A stretch of 64,000 nucleotides of DNA from Rosa chinensis (Eukaryota > Streptophyta > Magnoliopsida > Rosales > Rosaceae). Below, piece by piece: positions 35,156 to 46,500 of the stretch. The notes beneath the pieces were generated by a model. It searched no databases. It worked only from the letters and a program-made list of their open reading frames with translations, and was not told where the DNA came from. The stretch covers positions 48,030,384 to 48,094,383 of the forward strand of contig NC_037093.1 of NCBI RefSeq assembly GCF_002994745.2. The letters are read 5' to 3'. The position numbers were made by a program, and so were the translations under genes. The stretch's first letter is position 1. Each line of letters starts with the position of its first letter.

Positions 35156-35489
35156 TGTAATTTGATCTTAATGCCAAAGGACTCATTACCATATGGCATA
35201 GTGGGAGAGGACATAAGTGTCTATGATGTAAAATTGATTTTATTCAAAAAGACATATTTGGTATAAGTAATTATGGGATGCAATCCTAATTTTATGTCGC
35301 ATTACAGTTTCGTGATGTCAACGAGTCTTGACCGATTTGTTTGTGTTGTATCTATACAACAACTTTCTAAGAAAGAGCATAAGCAATTTTTATTATAGCA
35401 TTTTTAGTGATAGTGTTAAATGAGAATGTATATTTTAGACACTTTGAGTTTGAGCTTGATTTTCAACCAATTTATACGTATTTTTGGAA

Positions 35490-36503
35490 GGAAGCATAAA
35501 TTTTACTCAATTATAGATTCAGAATGCGAAATTGGTCAAATTACACAATTTGATACGGATGATTTAAAGTGGGAGTGGGACCTGCTCTAGCTTAAACTTC
35601 AAAACAACATTAGTTATACGTTGGATTTAACATTTTAATTGGAGCAACTATATATATTTGTCAAATGTTACCGTTGGAGCTCCACCTTGGCACTTGACGT
35701 CTCACGTGAAATTTCTTTAATTGGCTTGTTTCTACTCAAAATGATTGATAATTGTATTAGAATGCCGTTATAAAGTTCACTATTTTTGCTATTAGAGACC
35801 TAAATACTGACAAGTTGGTATCACTCAAAAACCAATTGTGGCTTTAATTCCTGCTATTAGATTTAGTTTTTGAGAAGAGATATCATTAACTTAGGTGTTT
35901 TTGAGTGTTTAAGGAAGGACCGAAAGATGTTATTAAGCACGAGCGACTCTAACGTATGGTGCCAAGTTAATAATCGGACTAACATTCTACCAGAAAGGTA
36001 TATGCTCTTCGGTTTCACATTAAATGGATTCAGAATGTGAAATCACACAATTTGAGATTCATGAACCAAAGTGGGAGTGAGACCTGCTCTGAAACTTCCA
36101 AACATTAGTTATATGTTGGATTTAATATTTTGATTGGAGCAGCTATATTTGTCAGATTTTACCGTTGGAGCTCCACTCTAGCACTTGACGCCTCACGTGA
36201 AATCAGTTTAATTGGCTTGTTTCTACTCAGAAGAATTGTTAACTTTATTAGACCGCCAACATTTTCATTGGAGTGGCTATATTTGTCAGATTTTACCGCT
36301 GGAGCTCCACCTTGGCACTTGATGCCTCACGTGAATCGCTTTAATTGGCTTATTTCTACTCAAAAGAATTGTTAACTTTATTAGACTGCCAACATTTTGA
36401 TTGGAGTGGCTATATTTGTCAGAATTTACCATTGGAGCTCCACCATGGCACTTAACGCCTCATGTGAAATCACTTTAATTGGCTTGTTTCTACTCAAAAG
36501 AAC
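35490..36503. repeat. Tandem array with 133/134-bp units and a larger ~0.5-kb period
   Basis: Units starting at about 35635, 36127, 36261 and 36394 share 'ggagctccac', 'cttggcacttgacg(c/t)ctca', 'tttaattggcttgtttctac'. The last three are head to tail with spacings of 134 and 133 bp. A longer order is also visible: 'tagattcagaatg'-like blocks at about 35514 and 36028 precede units. The last unit stops at 36502 and its expected continuation appears at 42527. Confidence 0.8.
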
Positions 36504-36900
36504 GCCGGGAGGGTCGAGGTTTTTTTTTTGAGTGAAAAGTATGGCCTGTATCAATTATAGGTTGTTTCTGCTCTGTATCAATTAATTTGGTATAATGATT
36601 GTTACAAGAGCTCTTGGATTTATTGTTAGCTTTTGAAATCAGTCTCGATCTTGTACTGATTCCATTATTATCTGTTATATTGTGATTGAGAGTCTTACCA
36701 AAAGAACCTACCAGTATATGTTGGTTTTGTTGAACTCCACTGATATTGAGAGTGTAATCATACTCTGAAACTTTTGAATGTGTGTTAGAGTACCGATGCG
36801 ATTGTGTATATTTATGGGTGTTTGATGACCTATGAATTATATTGTAGGGGCATCAAGACCATTCTGATATTGTTTCTATCTATTAGTTCTCTAGCCAACA

Positions 36901-37300
36901 AGAGAGGGGATGTTGGCAATGTGCACATTACTTATGACGTGACCATGATTAGTGACACGGTCATTAGGCTTAGGTAGCCTGGGCTTTGATAGTTAAGACA
37001 TAGCTAACGGGAGTGCACGGCAGCCCAATATAAGAATCAAGTGTGCAATGGCAACTCAGACATAGCTAAAGAGCATTCTTTAGCAGCCCAAAGTATTTAT
37101 TACTTGAGTGGATTTGTAGTGGCATCATGATTTGATGTATGAGCTTCTGGCAGCAACGTTTTACTTTAGTGGAATTGTTTGTTTCATTAACAGCTTTCGC
37201 TTGTGATATTCTAGAATGGTATTTGTTTTGACTGGGTTAATACTTAAGTCACTCATTGAGCTTGAGGTTTGCTCATTTCTCATTTGATTGTGCTTGCAGG
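36901..37300 (+). mobile_element. Possible copia-type LTR remnant
   Basis: A purine tract 'agagagggga' (36901-36910) runs straight into 'tgttggcaatgtgcac'. A polypurine tract followed by TGTTGG is how many plant copia 3' LTRs begin. The other LTR end was not found. Confidence 0.3.
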
Positions 37301-37303
37301 TCC

Positions 37304-37896
37304 CTTTAGAATAAGGATGACAAAAATCCTCATCAGGGCGGAGCTCCACTGGATACCCGCCCCTAATGGGAAGAGAATTCGGGGACAAATGGGGAATGAG
37401 GATGAGAATCCCCAATCCTCGCTATCTAAGATCTCCAATCCCCGCTATCTAAGATTGGGGATGGGGTGTGGATGGTATTGAGATCCTCATCCCCAAATCT
37501 GCCCCAATAATATATACATATATTTTAATTTATTTTTTATAATATAAATCACAAATATATACATTTACTACTTTACTTTAATGGCTACACTTTTAGTTTA
37601 ATGGTATTGTGACTTTTGCACTCACTGAATTATGATTTATGAATTTAATCATGTTTTAAATTTAGTTGTTATAGATTTTGAATTTAAAAAAGGTAATATG
37701 AGAAAAAATTATTGTGTTTATTAAATTTTTATTGGGGATTTGAGGCGGGTTTGGAGGCTTGGTCTCCAGTGGGGATGGAGACGGGGAATCCCCAATATAT
37801 TTTTATTGGGGATGAGGGGAGAGAATGACCCCGGGGATGGGGATGGTATTGTGATCCTCATCCCCAACCTGCCTTATTGTCATCCCTACTTTAGAT
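37304..37896. mobile_element. hAT-type MITE, copy 1 (8-bp target duplication)
   Basis: The body 37312-37888 (577 bp) starts 'taaggatgacaaaaatcc' and ends 'attgtcatcccta'; these ends are inverted. The flanks 'ctttagaa' and 'ctttagat' match at 7 of 8. The interior is full of 'ggggatgggga' and 'atcctcatcccc' motifs. It is the reverse-oriented sister of the element at 41884. Confidence 0.8.
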
Positions 37897-37899
37897 TTA

Positions 37900-39225
37900 T
37901 TTTCAAAGGAATTTGGAGCGAGTATTAGAGAGTAGAAGTTTTTTTTTTTTTCATTGTCTTTTGTTTAGGAAAAGGTTGTAAACATTATTTGGATTACTTT
38001 ACATGTTTTAGTTGGTGTTCTTGTTATCTTTATGATTCTTTTGTCATTTTCTCACTTGTATTACTTGTTTTACTTTTCTAATTTAATTAGCAGTAATAAT
38101 GCTTTGGTCCAATTTCGGGATTGGGGAGTTTCATAGCAATCACTAAAATTTGTAATTGATTATACGTAGCATGGTAGATAAAAAAAAATGACGCAACCAA
38201 TCATGTCAAAATATTGTATTTGGTTCAATTAACTTCGAGTTCATGATATTATTCAAATTACTTATATATTCGACACAATACCTATGAGATACTAAAAATT
38301 TTATCCAATCATATTGGGGTTACTTAGTATGACAATATTTCAAATTCGGTAACATGATGAAACCTCATTCAGAGCTTGTTTAGGTGCTTGATTTATTATA
38401 CATAAATATTCATGGAGCTGAAATGTACTAGATCTGGTACGTGTCACATTCATCAATATTCATGTAGAATAAATCAAAGTAGTTTCACCTCACACCCACT
38501 TCAAACATATTGGATGTGAGGTGAAACCCTAACCCCATCCTCAAACCCTAATCCTTGATGAATTGTCTAGTTCATCAATTTTCATGTAGAATAGATCCAT
38601 CAATGTAGTTTGATTTTTCTTTTTAAACCCTAACCCTAATATGCTTTTCTAATTACTTTGTTTTCTCTTAGTTTTTACTTCTTTAACTTTGCAACTATGT
38701 CATTTCAAGGTTACAATCCTGGGGATCGTAACAGATATATTTGATATGCTTTTGAATGAATATCACAGCCATGCGAAGTAAACTTTCTTCACATTATGTA
38801 TTGTGACTGTTATGCATTACTCTAGCACATTTACCTCTTAAAGTGATAGCAAGCCAACAAAATGTAGTTTCTATATATTCTCATTCTAATCACATTTCTG
38901 TTGTGGCCATGCTATTACTCTAGTTTTAACCCTAATCTTTTAATGTGATTGCAAGCTTAGAAAACGTAATTTTTATTAAAAAAAAAAATTATCGATTGTG
39001 AGGAGATATTGCTTTAATTTATTTTGCAAAGTAGTACCTTGAACTATTGTCCCATTAACATAATCCGACAACAATTTTTTCAAAACAAACTAATACTTAG
39101 AAATACTAATCCAAAAAATCATTCAAAATATTATTCTCGTTGCCGAATTCATTCTCTATATGTAAGTGGTTAGTGGTGTCACCAATCATTCATCCCATTA
39201 TAGCAAATGAATTTTTATCTTTAAT
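37900..39225. other. AT-rich gene-free DNA
   Basis: No gene seen. A short motif 'catcaatattcatgtagaa' recurs in variant form at about 38451-38470 and 38574-38592, and 'accctaaccc' occurs at 38527 and 38626. Confidence 0.45.
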
Positions 39226-39228
39226 ATT

Positions 39229-40410
39229 TAAGAGGGTGTATTGTATTTGGATTTGTGCAGATTTTTTTTAAATTAATGACAGACTTTTTGAAAAGTCCAC
39301 AGACTCTTTAAAAAGTTGATCGACTGCTATTGATTTCTTAAACCCATTGATTTTAGCAACAGACTTTTTATTGATTCTTGAAAATCTATATACTTTATTA
39401 TGAATGGCTTCTATAGATTTTCTAATAAATAAAAATAAAAAATAAAAAACACAACCAATGCAATCCAAATGCAGAGCAAGATACTAACTCATTGCCTCTT
39501 CAATAGTCAAGTATCTTCTAGTAGAACTTGACTCAAATGAGATAAGTCTAGCTAGTTTGTTCTCATTTCTAATCTCTCAATCAACTTAAAGATACAATAT
39601 AGATCACTTGATGTTTATGGTTAATTATTCTCATCAATTTTGTTTTCACCTATTAACATATAACATAGAAATATTGATCAATATCTGGATCTATAATCAA
39701 TCAATCGAAATTCAATTGTTCAAGCTTTCCTTGAACCATGATATAAATTCAAATCGATGAGAATAATTAATAAGACAAAACTCAGTATTTCATAGAAACA
39801 CTATTCAAGGTTTTAGGGGTAGACCACAATATTTGGGTCTTAGGGTTTCATAAATCATTTTTTATTGCTATTAGGGTTCCACGTATCACAATTGAACCAA
39901 AAAAAAAAAATTCACATTCTACAATGAACATGTTGGGTATCAAAAAATATTGATATCATGAAAGATTAGAGAAAAGATAAGAAGAAACAAGAAAGAAATA
40001 TGATAGATAACCAACCTCTTTGCGCGCATAGAGAAAACTTTGATAAATTAAAAAAAAAAAAAAAAACTTTGATAGACATTTTCAAATCTTTGGTTTGGTG
40101 ACTAGAAAATTATTGGAATTTGGTATGTATAGTTAACACTACAAAGTCCATGATTATCCTTGATTTTCTAATTCTATAAGTATGAATGAAATTTTGAATA
40201 CCTCTGAATTTTTATTCATTTTTAAAAGTCCTAAATGAATACCCCTAGATTTTGGTGGAATTCATAAAGTCTTTAAAAATCCTAATCGAATACCCCAAGA
40301 CTTTCATGGACTGCTGAAAGTCTATATTGAATACACCCAGACTTTTAAATTCCATAGATTTCTTAAAAAGTTCCACTAATTCTATATACAATACACCCCC
40401 CTTAATATCT
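39229..40410. mobile_element. Harbinger/Tourist-like MITE candidate
   Basis: The left end 'gagggtgtattgtatttgg' pairs with the right end (reverse complement 'ggggggtgtattgtatata'), and both are flanked by TTAA, compatible with the 3-bp TTA/TAA target preference of PIF/Harbinger. Sub-terminal 'agactttttgaaaagtcc'-like motifs repeat in both arms. The interior (about 1.1 kb) is AT-rich without a transposase and may contain secondary insertions. Confidence 0.5.
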
Positions 40411-40629
40411 TCACATGCGTAGTTATTATTATCATTTTTATTTTCAAAATTTTTTTGTAAGATTATATATGCTAATAGGACCAAGTGATTAAACAATTCA
40501 ATCAAGGAGCTTTAACCCAACATTAATATGTTTCAAGGAGTAAAGTACTGAAAGCCATCATCAACAAACTTAAAGATACGTTCCTTAAAAAAATATCTCC
40601 AGTAGCTTTATATCACTTTGTATTAACCT

Positions 40630-41080
40630 GCGTTCTGTCTTATATCTGCAGCCCAAAGCATCTGCTGCTACTATCCAGGAGGATCCACCAGAAGCTGTCT
40701 ATGAAGCCCTCAAGGCGTTCTCGCTTCGGAATCCAGTTATGGTACACTGAGTCACCCCCGATGATTTGGTCTATTTCCTTGGGAAAGTGTATCCTGAGAT
40801 TTGTGGAAAAGATGTTTTTATTTTGCATGGCTAGGTCAAAGATCTGCTAATAATAAGACCAATGGAATAGGTCAGCACCCCACCCCAGATGTTCAAGATA
40901 ACTACCTTGTGTACTATCATGACCCGAAAAGAGCAGATAGGCGATTGATCCGCCTGGAGTGTCTAGTGCTGAGTATTGAGTGGGACTTGTTTGATTTGCT
41001 TTTAGACGGCCTTCGAGCGTATGACATGGATCTTGTTGATGAGCTAGTCTTAGATAATTTATAAAGAGAAATATGGATGT
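40630..41080 (+). pseudogene. Unrecognised decayed coding fragment
   Basis: GC content rises here. The plus strand encodes a block resembling PPEAVYEALKAFSLRNPVMV, a stop, TPDDLVYFLGKVYPEI in the same frame, then an 87-codon frame (40801-41064). The pieces look like remnants of a gene exon, but I do not recognise the family. It lies between repeats with no neighbouring exons visible. Confidence 0.25.
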
Positions 41081-41141
41081 CTCACTGAGTCATTGTTATC
41101 AATTTGAGATTTTGGGTTTAGAAAGGTGTTAACATCTCAGT

Positions 41142-41500
41142 TGTAATACCCCGGAAATTCGTTATTATTTTTTTGAGGATTTTTTGAAATTAATTCAGTG
41201 GTTGTTGGTACGAGTACGTAGTTCGAGGATGAGGCGGAAGTATTTCGGACGAATAATTACTCGAAACGTTTTATTTTCGAGAGGTCATAGGGTTGACTTT
41301 TATTTGTTGGGTTCTCGAAAACTTCCTTCACAAAAGTCGTAGAGCGCGTCTACACGAGTTCGTAGATATGTGGAACGCGAAAGTCAGAGTTTGTATGTGG
41401 AAGTTATGGTCATTGGAAGTTTCATATTTTTTTGGAAACCGTTATAAATAGAAATTTCCGTTTTCGGCCTAGAGGGAGGGTTCTTATAGGGTTCCTCTTG
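41142..41500 (+). mobile_element. LTR fragment related to the solo LTR at 28146
   Basis: Begins 'tgtaataccccgg' and then follows the order seen at about 28250-28440: 'gttgactttt', 'acttccttcacaaaagt' followed by 'cgtag', 'gttcgtagatatgtgg', 'gtatgtggaagttatg', 'aaccgttataaat'. It diverges after about 350 bp. It represents the 5' part of a related long LTR. Confidence 0.6.
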
Positions 41501-41875
41501 TGTTTTTTTTTAAGTTTACTTTACTTTTGTCTTCTCTTAGTTATGGGAATCCTAGGTTAGTATTACTCCCTAATTTTGTTAGGGAACTACGCACTTTCGT
41601 GCCTCTAACAAATCCTCTAGAGTAGTAATGACAGAGGATTCTCGAGATAAGGGCAAAGGGAAGCTTTTGGTTCCCGGGTCTCCTTGCCAAGTATTTGAAA
41701 TTGATTCTTTTACGAATGGCTTCTTAGTTCTCTCTAGTTGTACACCCATTGAGGTCTCTAGGCGACTAGGTTTACTTTTCATTAAGAGGCTAGTGAGGAT
41801 TTGATCTCTTGTATGTAGGCTCAATAAGTGAGCGCATGTGTTAGCAGTGAGGGTCACCTGTCCTTTGTTTGGTAG

Positions 41876-42447
41876 CTTATACCTAGGGATGGCAATGGGG
41901 CGGGTTGGAGATGGGGATCACAATACCATCCCCATCCCCATTCCCGGGGTAATTCTCCACCCCCATCCCCCCCCCAATCCCCAATAAAACCCCATCCCCA
42001 CTGGGGATGAAGCCTCCAAACCCGCCTCAAATCCCATATAAGAATTTTAAAAATAGAATAATTTTTTTCTCATATTGCCTTTTTTTAAATCAAAATTTAC
42101 AACAAGTAAATTTAAAACATGATTAAATTCATAAATCATAATTCAGTGAGTGCAAAATTCAAACACCATTAAAGTAAAAGTGTAGTCATTAAAATAAAGT
42201 AGTAAATATATATATATATATATATTTGTGATTTATATTAAAAAATATATATATATATATATATAAATTATATATCATTGGGGCGGGTTTGGAGATGGAG
42301 ATCATAATACCATCCCCGATCTTAGATAGCGGGGATTGGGGATCCCCATCCCCATTCCCCATTTGTCCCCAAATTCTCCCTCCATTAGGGGCGGGTATCC
42401 AATGGAGCTTTGCCCCGCTGGAGATTTTTGTCATCCCTACTTATACC
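41876..42447. mobile_element. hAT-type MITE, copy 2 (perfect 8-bp target duplication)
   Basis: The body 41884-42439 (556 bp) starts 'tagggatggcaatgggg' and ends 'ttttgtcatcccta'. Both flanks are 'cttatacc' (41876-41883 and 42440-42447). An 8-bp duplication with short inverted ends defines hAT elements. Related to 37312-37888 in opposite orientation. Two TA-repeat tracts lie inside. Confidence 0.9.
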
Positions 42448-42526
42448 ATTTATGCTTTTGGTGTAAGACAACATTTGATGTACAAGTCATGGATAAATGA
42501 ATGAAGTTATCTATTTAAAAAAAAAA

Positions 42527-42915
42527 GAATTGTTAATTTTATTAGACCGCCTGTTATAGAGCTCACCATTTTTGCTATTAGATAGGACCTAAACACTGAC
42601 AAGTTGGTGTCGTGCACTAACCAATTGTGGCTTCAATTTCTGTCATTATATTTTGAGAAGAGAGATCATTAGTGAAGGTGTTTAAGAGTCTAAACACTGA
42701 AAAGGAAAGACCGAAAGATGCGGCTAGTATGGTGCTAAGTTAATCATCGGATTTACATTCTACAAGAAAGGTATATTGCTCTTCTATTTCATTTTGCTCA
42801 ATCGATGTTTTTTTGGGAGGAAGCATAAATATGACTCATATTAAATAGATTCAGAAAGCGAAATTACAAAATTTAATATACATGAATCAATGTGGGAGCG
42901 AGATATGCTCTTAGA
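42527..42915. repeat. Displaced segment of the 35.5-36 kb repeat array
   Basis: Shares 'caccatttttgctattaga', 'actgacaagttggt', 'accaattgtggctt', 'accgaaagatg' and 'gattcaga' blocks in the same order as about 35764-36050. It continues the unit broken at 36502. Confidence 0.75.
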
Positions 42916-43563
42916 AAAATTCTACGGTATATTAATGTACCAATACATCGTTATGACTAGAAAGACGGACTCTTTGTTACTTTGTATAAGTAGACTAACT
43001 TAACTTGATATAAAATTCTTTAATTTCAAAACATGCAGATACTACCTTCCATCTTCACAATGATATGACTTTGTTTTGTTCATTCGTTTGACTTTGACCA
43101 TTAGACATTATTCTTCCTCCTTTTCTTCTTTAAAAATACTTGATGCATTCCATTTTTCAGCAAGAATTCTTTCCCCAAAATAAAAAATTAAACAGAATAT
43201 GCAGTACCATATATACAAATAACAATAAATATATGTGTATGCATCCTTGACTCACACATTTTGGCTTCTTTTTTCTGGGTGGCATGCACAATTCACGTTG
43301 GTTGCATTTGATTTTTGAACAATATTGCTCTCTCTTTCTCTTGTTTTAGGATATAATTTAAATTTTGATCCATTTCATCTTACCATGCCATTATACTGAA
43401 ATTGTCAAAGTCATACAGCTGAGAGAACAGTAGTGCCAGTATATAAATGAACCATTTTTTGTTTGTTACAGAATCTCACTCACACATTATTGGAGGAAGT
43501 TCTACATATCTTTGGAAGATCAAAAGCTCCAAGCTTGAGCTGGAAATCGCCTCCAACTCCGAT
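42916..43563 (+). promoter_or_regulatory. Upstream region and TATA-like box of DCL3
   Basis: AT-rich DNA with a TATA-like 'agtatataaatg' at about 43438-43449. If used, transcription would begin near 43470, after the in-frame ATG at 43447, which favours the ATG at 43564 as the start. Confidence 0.45.
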
Positions 43564-46500
43564 ATGAGTCTCACTGCTCTTGACATTTCCCTTGAAGGAT
43601 CACAATCTCCCCATGATATCAAGCATTTCGTCCCCAGAAGGTTAGTTCTGCATGTTTTCACTTTTGTTGGTTTGTATACCGCTTTGAAAATTTAGTACTG
43701 AAAGTGTGTTTGCACTTTGTACAGGTATCAAGTGAAAGTGTTCGAAGTCGCAAAGCGTAAGAACATAATTGCAGTGTTGGAAACTGGTTCTGGGAAAACT
43801 ATGATTGCTGTGATGCTCATCAAACACATTGCTGATCAACACATCATCAAGTCCATTGGCCACAAGAAGTTGATAATTTTCATGGCCCCAACAGTTCATC
43901 TTGTCATTCAGGTAATTACTTCAATTGAATTCTGAACTTTTAGCTATTTTGTACACATTCTCCTATGATTACAGTTTATCTACATTCCGAGAAAGACATT
44001 GCTTTTATGCTCAGGCATTTGGGGAGTAAATGCATGTTTCATGGCATGGTACTTTTTATTCAAATGCTGAAATATGTGTTTTTTTTTCCTTATATAACAG
44101 CAATATGAGGTTATAAAAAAGTCTACAACTCTTGAAGTGGGAGTATACTACGGAGCTAAGGGCGTTGATGACTGGAGTCCAGAATATTGGGAGGTGGAAG
44201 TGAATACACATAATGTAGGCCTCGATTTTGATCAGCTAGTTCTCTATCTGTGCCAACATTCTTTGCTTATTAAAGCCAGAATTTCGTGTAATATTTTTCT
44301 CAAAGAATACAGTATATTCAAACTTGATGACTGCTATGTTTCTTCTTTTGTAGATAATGGTCATGACACCTCAAATTCTCCTGGATGCTTTGCGGAATGC
44401 ATTTTTGAAGATAGAGATGATTTGCTTGATGGTCTTTGATGAATGCCACCGTGCCACTGGCAATCATCCCTACACGAAAATAATGAAGGTACACAGTCAT
44501 ACAGAACATAGCTGCTGTAAATTTCATTGAAAACATCTGAATGTTAATATCCTTCTTTGAAAAGGAATTTCATCACAAATCAGGAGACAAGCCAAAGATT
44601 TTTGGAATGACAGCATCACCAGTCATTAAAAAAGGTAAGGTGTTAAAGGTTCTTAATACTTAACACTGTAAAGCATCATCATTCTCAAGATGCTTATGAC
44701 CCTTTGGCCAGGTCTAATCACTTACTGCAGCTGGACTCTTAGCTAGGCTCAATGAGAATTTCAGAATGAAGTTTGTTAATCTCTGGTAGGCTTTAGAGTT
44801 ATGTATATGTGCAATTTGTAAGACAAAATTTCTATGCATACCAGGTGTCTCATCCGCCACGGACTGTGAGGATCAGATATCACAACTTGAAAGCATCTTG
44901 GATTCCCAGGTACATACATTTCTTCATGTCATGATATTTTTTCATCAATTCTGAGAATTAATTTATTTCAATGCTATTGTTGGTATGAATGTGTGTCTGC
45001 TGGTGCAGGTTTATACAGTAGAAGACAGGACAGAGATTGAAGAGCATGTTCCCTCAGCAGTCCAAATTTGTAAATTTTATGACCCGACATGGTTGATCTC
45101 TGTGGATTTGAAAGCAAAAATGGAAGCTTTATGGTCAAAGGTAGTTGATCTGCATCATATTGAATGGAATTTCTTACATGTTTTTGCTCAAACAACGTAA
45201 GTCTTAATTGGCTTTGGATTTTACTTATGGGGAAACTAAGATATATATAACCATTAAACTGCATGGTCATACAGTTTGATGCTTCTATCATGTCAAAGTT
45301 GCAAGGGCCAGAGAAAAGTGAGTACGAAGACATTAATGATAAAATCAAGATGCTACGAAAGCGGTTGTCCAATGACTACATGAAAATTTTATATTGCCTT
45401 GATGATCTTGGTATCGTATGCGCATATGAGGTATAGTAGAACTCTAGCTAATTAAAGTAAAATCTAGTGAAGATTTCTGTAATCAGTTACTTTCTGATCT
45501 TTAGTTTCACTTGTGATTTGTTTCTTCTACAAAGTGACACCTCTTTTATAGGCTGTGAAAGTCTGTCTGGAGAATGCCCCTGATGTCAAAGAGGAGTGCA
45601 CATTTTATAGAGAAAGCTCTTTGCAATGCAGATATTTTCTTGATGAAGTCTTAAATATGATCAGTGAATTTCTTCAAAAAGGTAGGCAGCTATAAGATAC
45701 AAATTAGTTTTGGGCAGTATGATGTCTAGTTTCTGTTTGTAGTAAAATACTGATTTCTGATACTATTTGCATCGCATTTCTCAGGTTATATACTTCATAC
45801 AGATCTTGAGTCAGACTATATAAAGGCACAAAAAGTGGGATACATATCTCCGAAGTTACATGAACTTCTTCAAATTTTCCACTCATTTGAGTAATACATT
45901 ACTATACTAATAGTTCACTGGTCAAGTTTTAACATTTATGTTACAAGTTAACTTATAGGGCCTGCTTTGCCATTGCAGGAGGGATAGGCAAGTTCTGTGC
46001 CTTATTTTCGTAGAGAGAATTGTCACAGCCAAAGTAATGCAAAGATATGTGAAGAAACTGCCATGTTTATCTAATTTCACAGCTTCATATTTGACCGGAA
46101 GTACCACATCAGTTGATGCACTTGCACCGAAATTGCAGAAGGAAATTTTGGAGTCATTTTACAGTGGGAAGGTACCGATCGAATCTTACACATTATATAT
46201 AGTAATCAGTTGAATGAAACATTTTGTCATTTGAAAACCACATAATCAGTGAGGGATCTCTTCTGTTATTAGGTCAATCTACTATTTGCCACTGATGTAG
46301 TTGAAGAGGGAATTCATGTCCAGAACTGCTCCTGTGTGATCCGGTTTGATCTTCCCAAGACAGTTCGTAGCTATGTCCAGTCTCGGGGACGAGCACGAAA
46401 AAATGATTCCCAATATATCATAATGCTTGAAAGGTGAAGGCTTCTCTCTGTTTTTTTTTTTCCCACTCTCTCTTTCTGTGCACAAAAGTCACTGAAAACT

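Larger units (their letters stand above)
36503..42522. mobile_element. About 6 kb of composite insertion splitting the tandem array
   Basis: The array is cut after 'ctcaaaagaa' (36502) and resumes at 42527 with 'gaattgttaattttattaga', the sequence that follows 'aaaagaa' in the other units. 'aaaagaa' occurs at both junctions (36496-36502 and 42523-42529). The right junction is preceded by an A run (42517-42526). This fits insertion of a poly-A retroposon on the plus strand, itself hit by the elements listed below. No reverse transcriptase frame was found. Confidence 0.55.

Noticed and set aside
35490..36503. Short repeats considered as a CRISPR-like array
   Set aside because: The units are whole 133/134-bp tandem repeats without unique spacers, in a plant genome.
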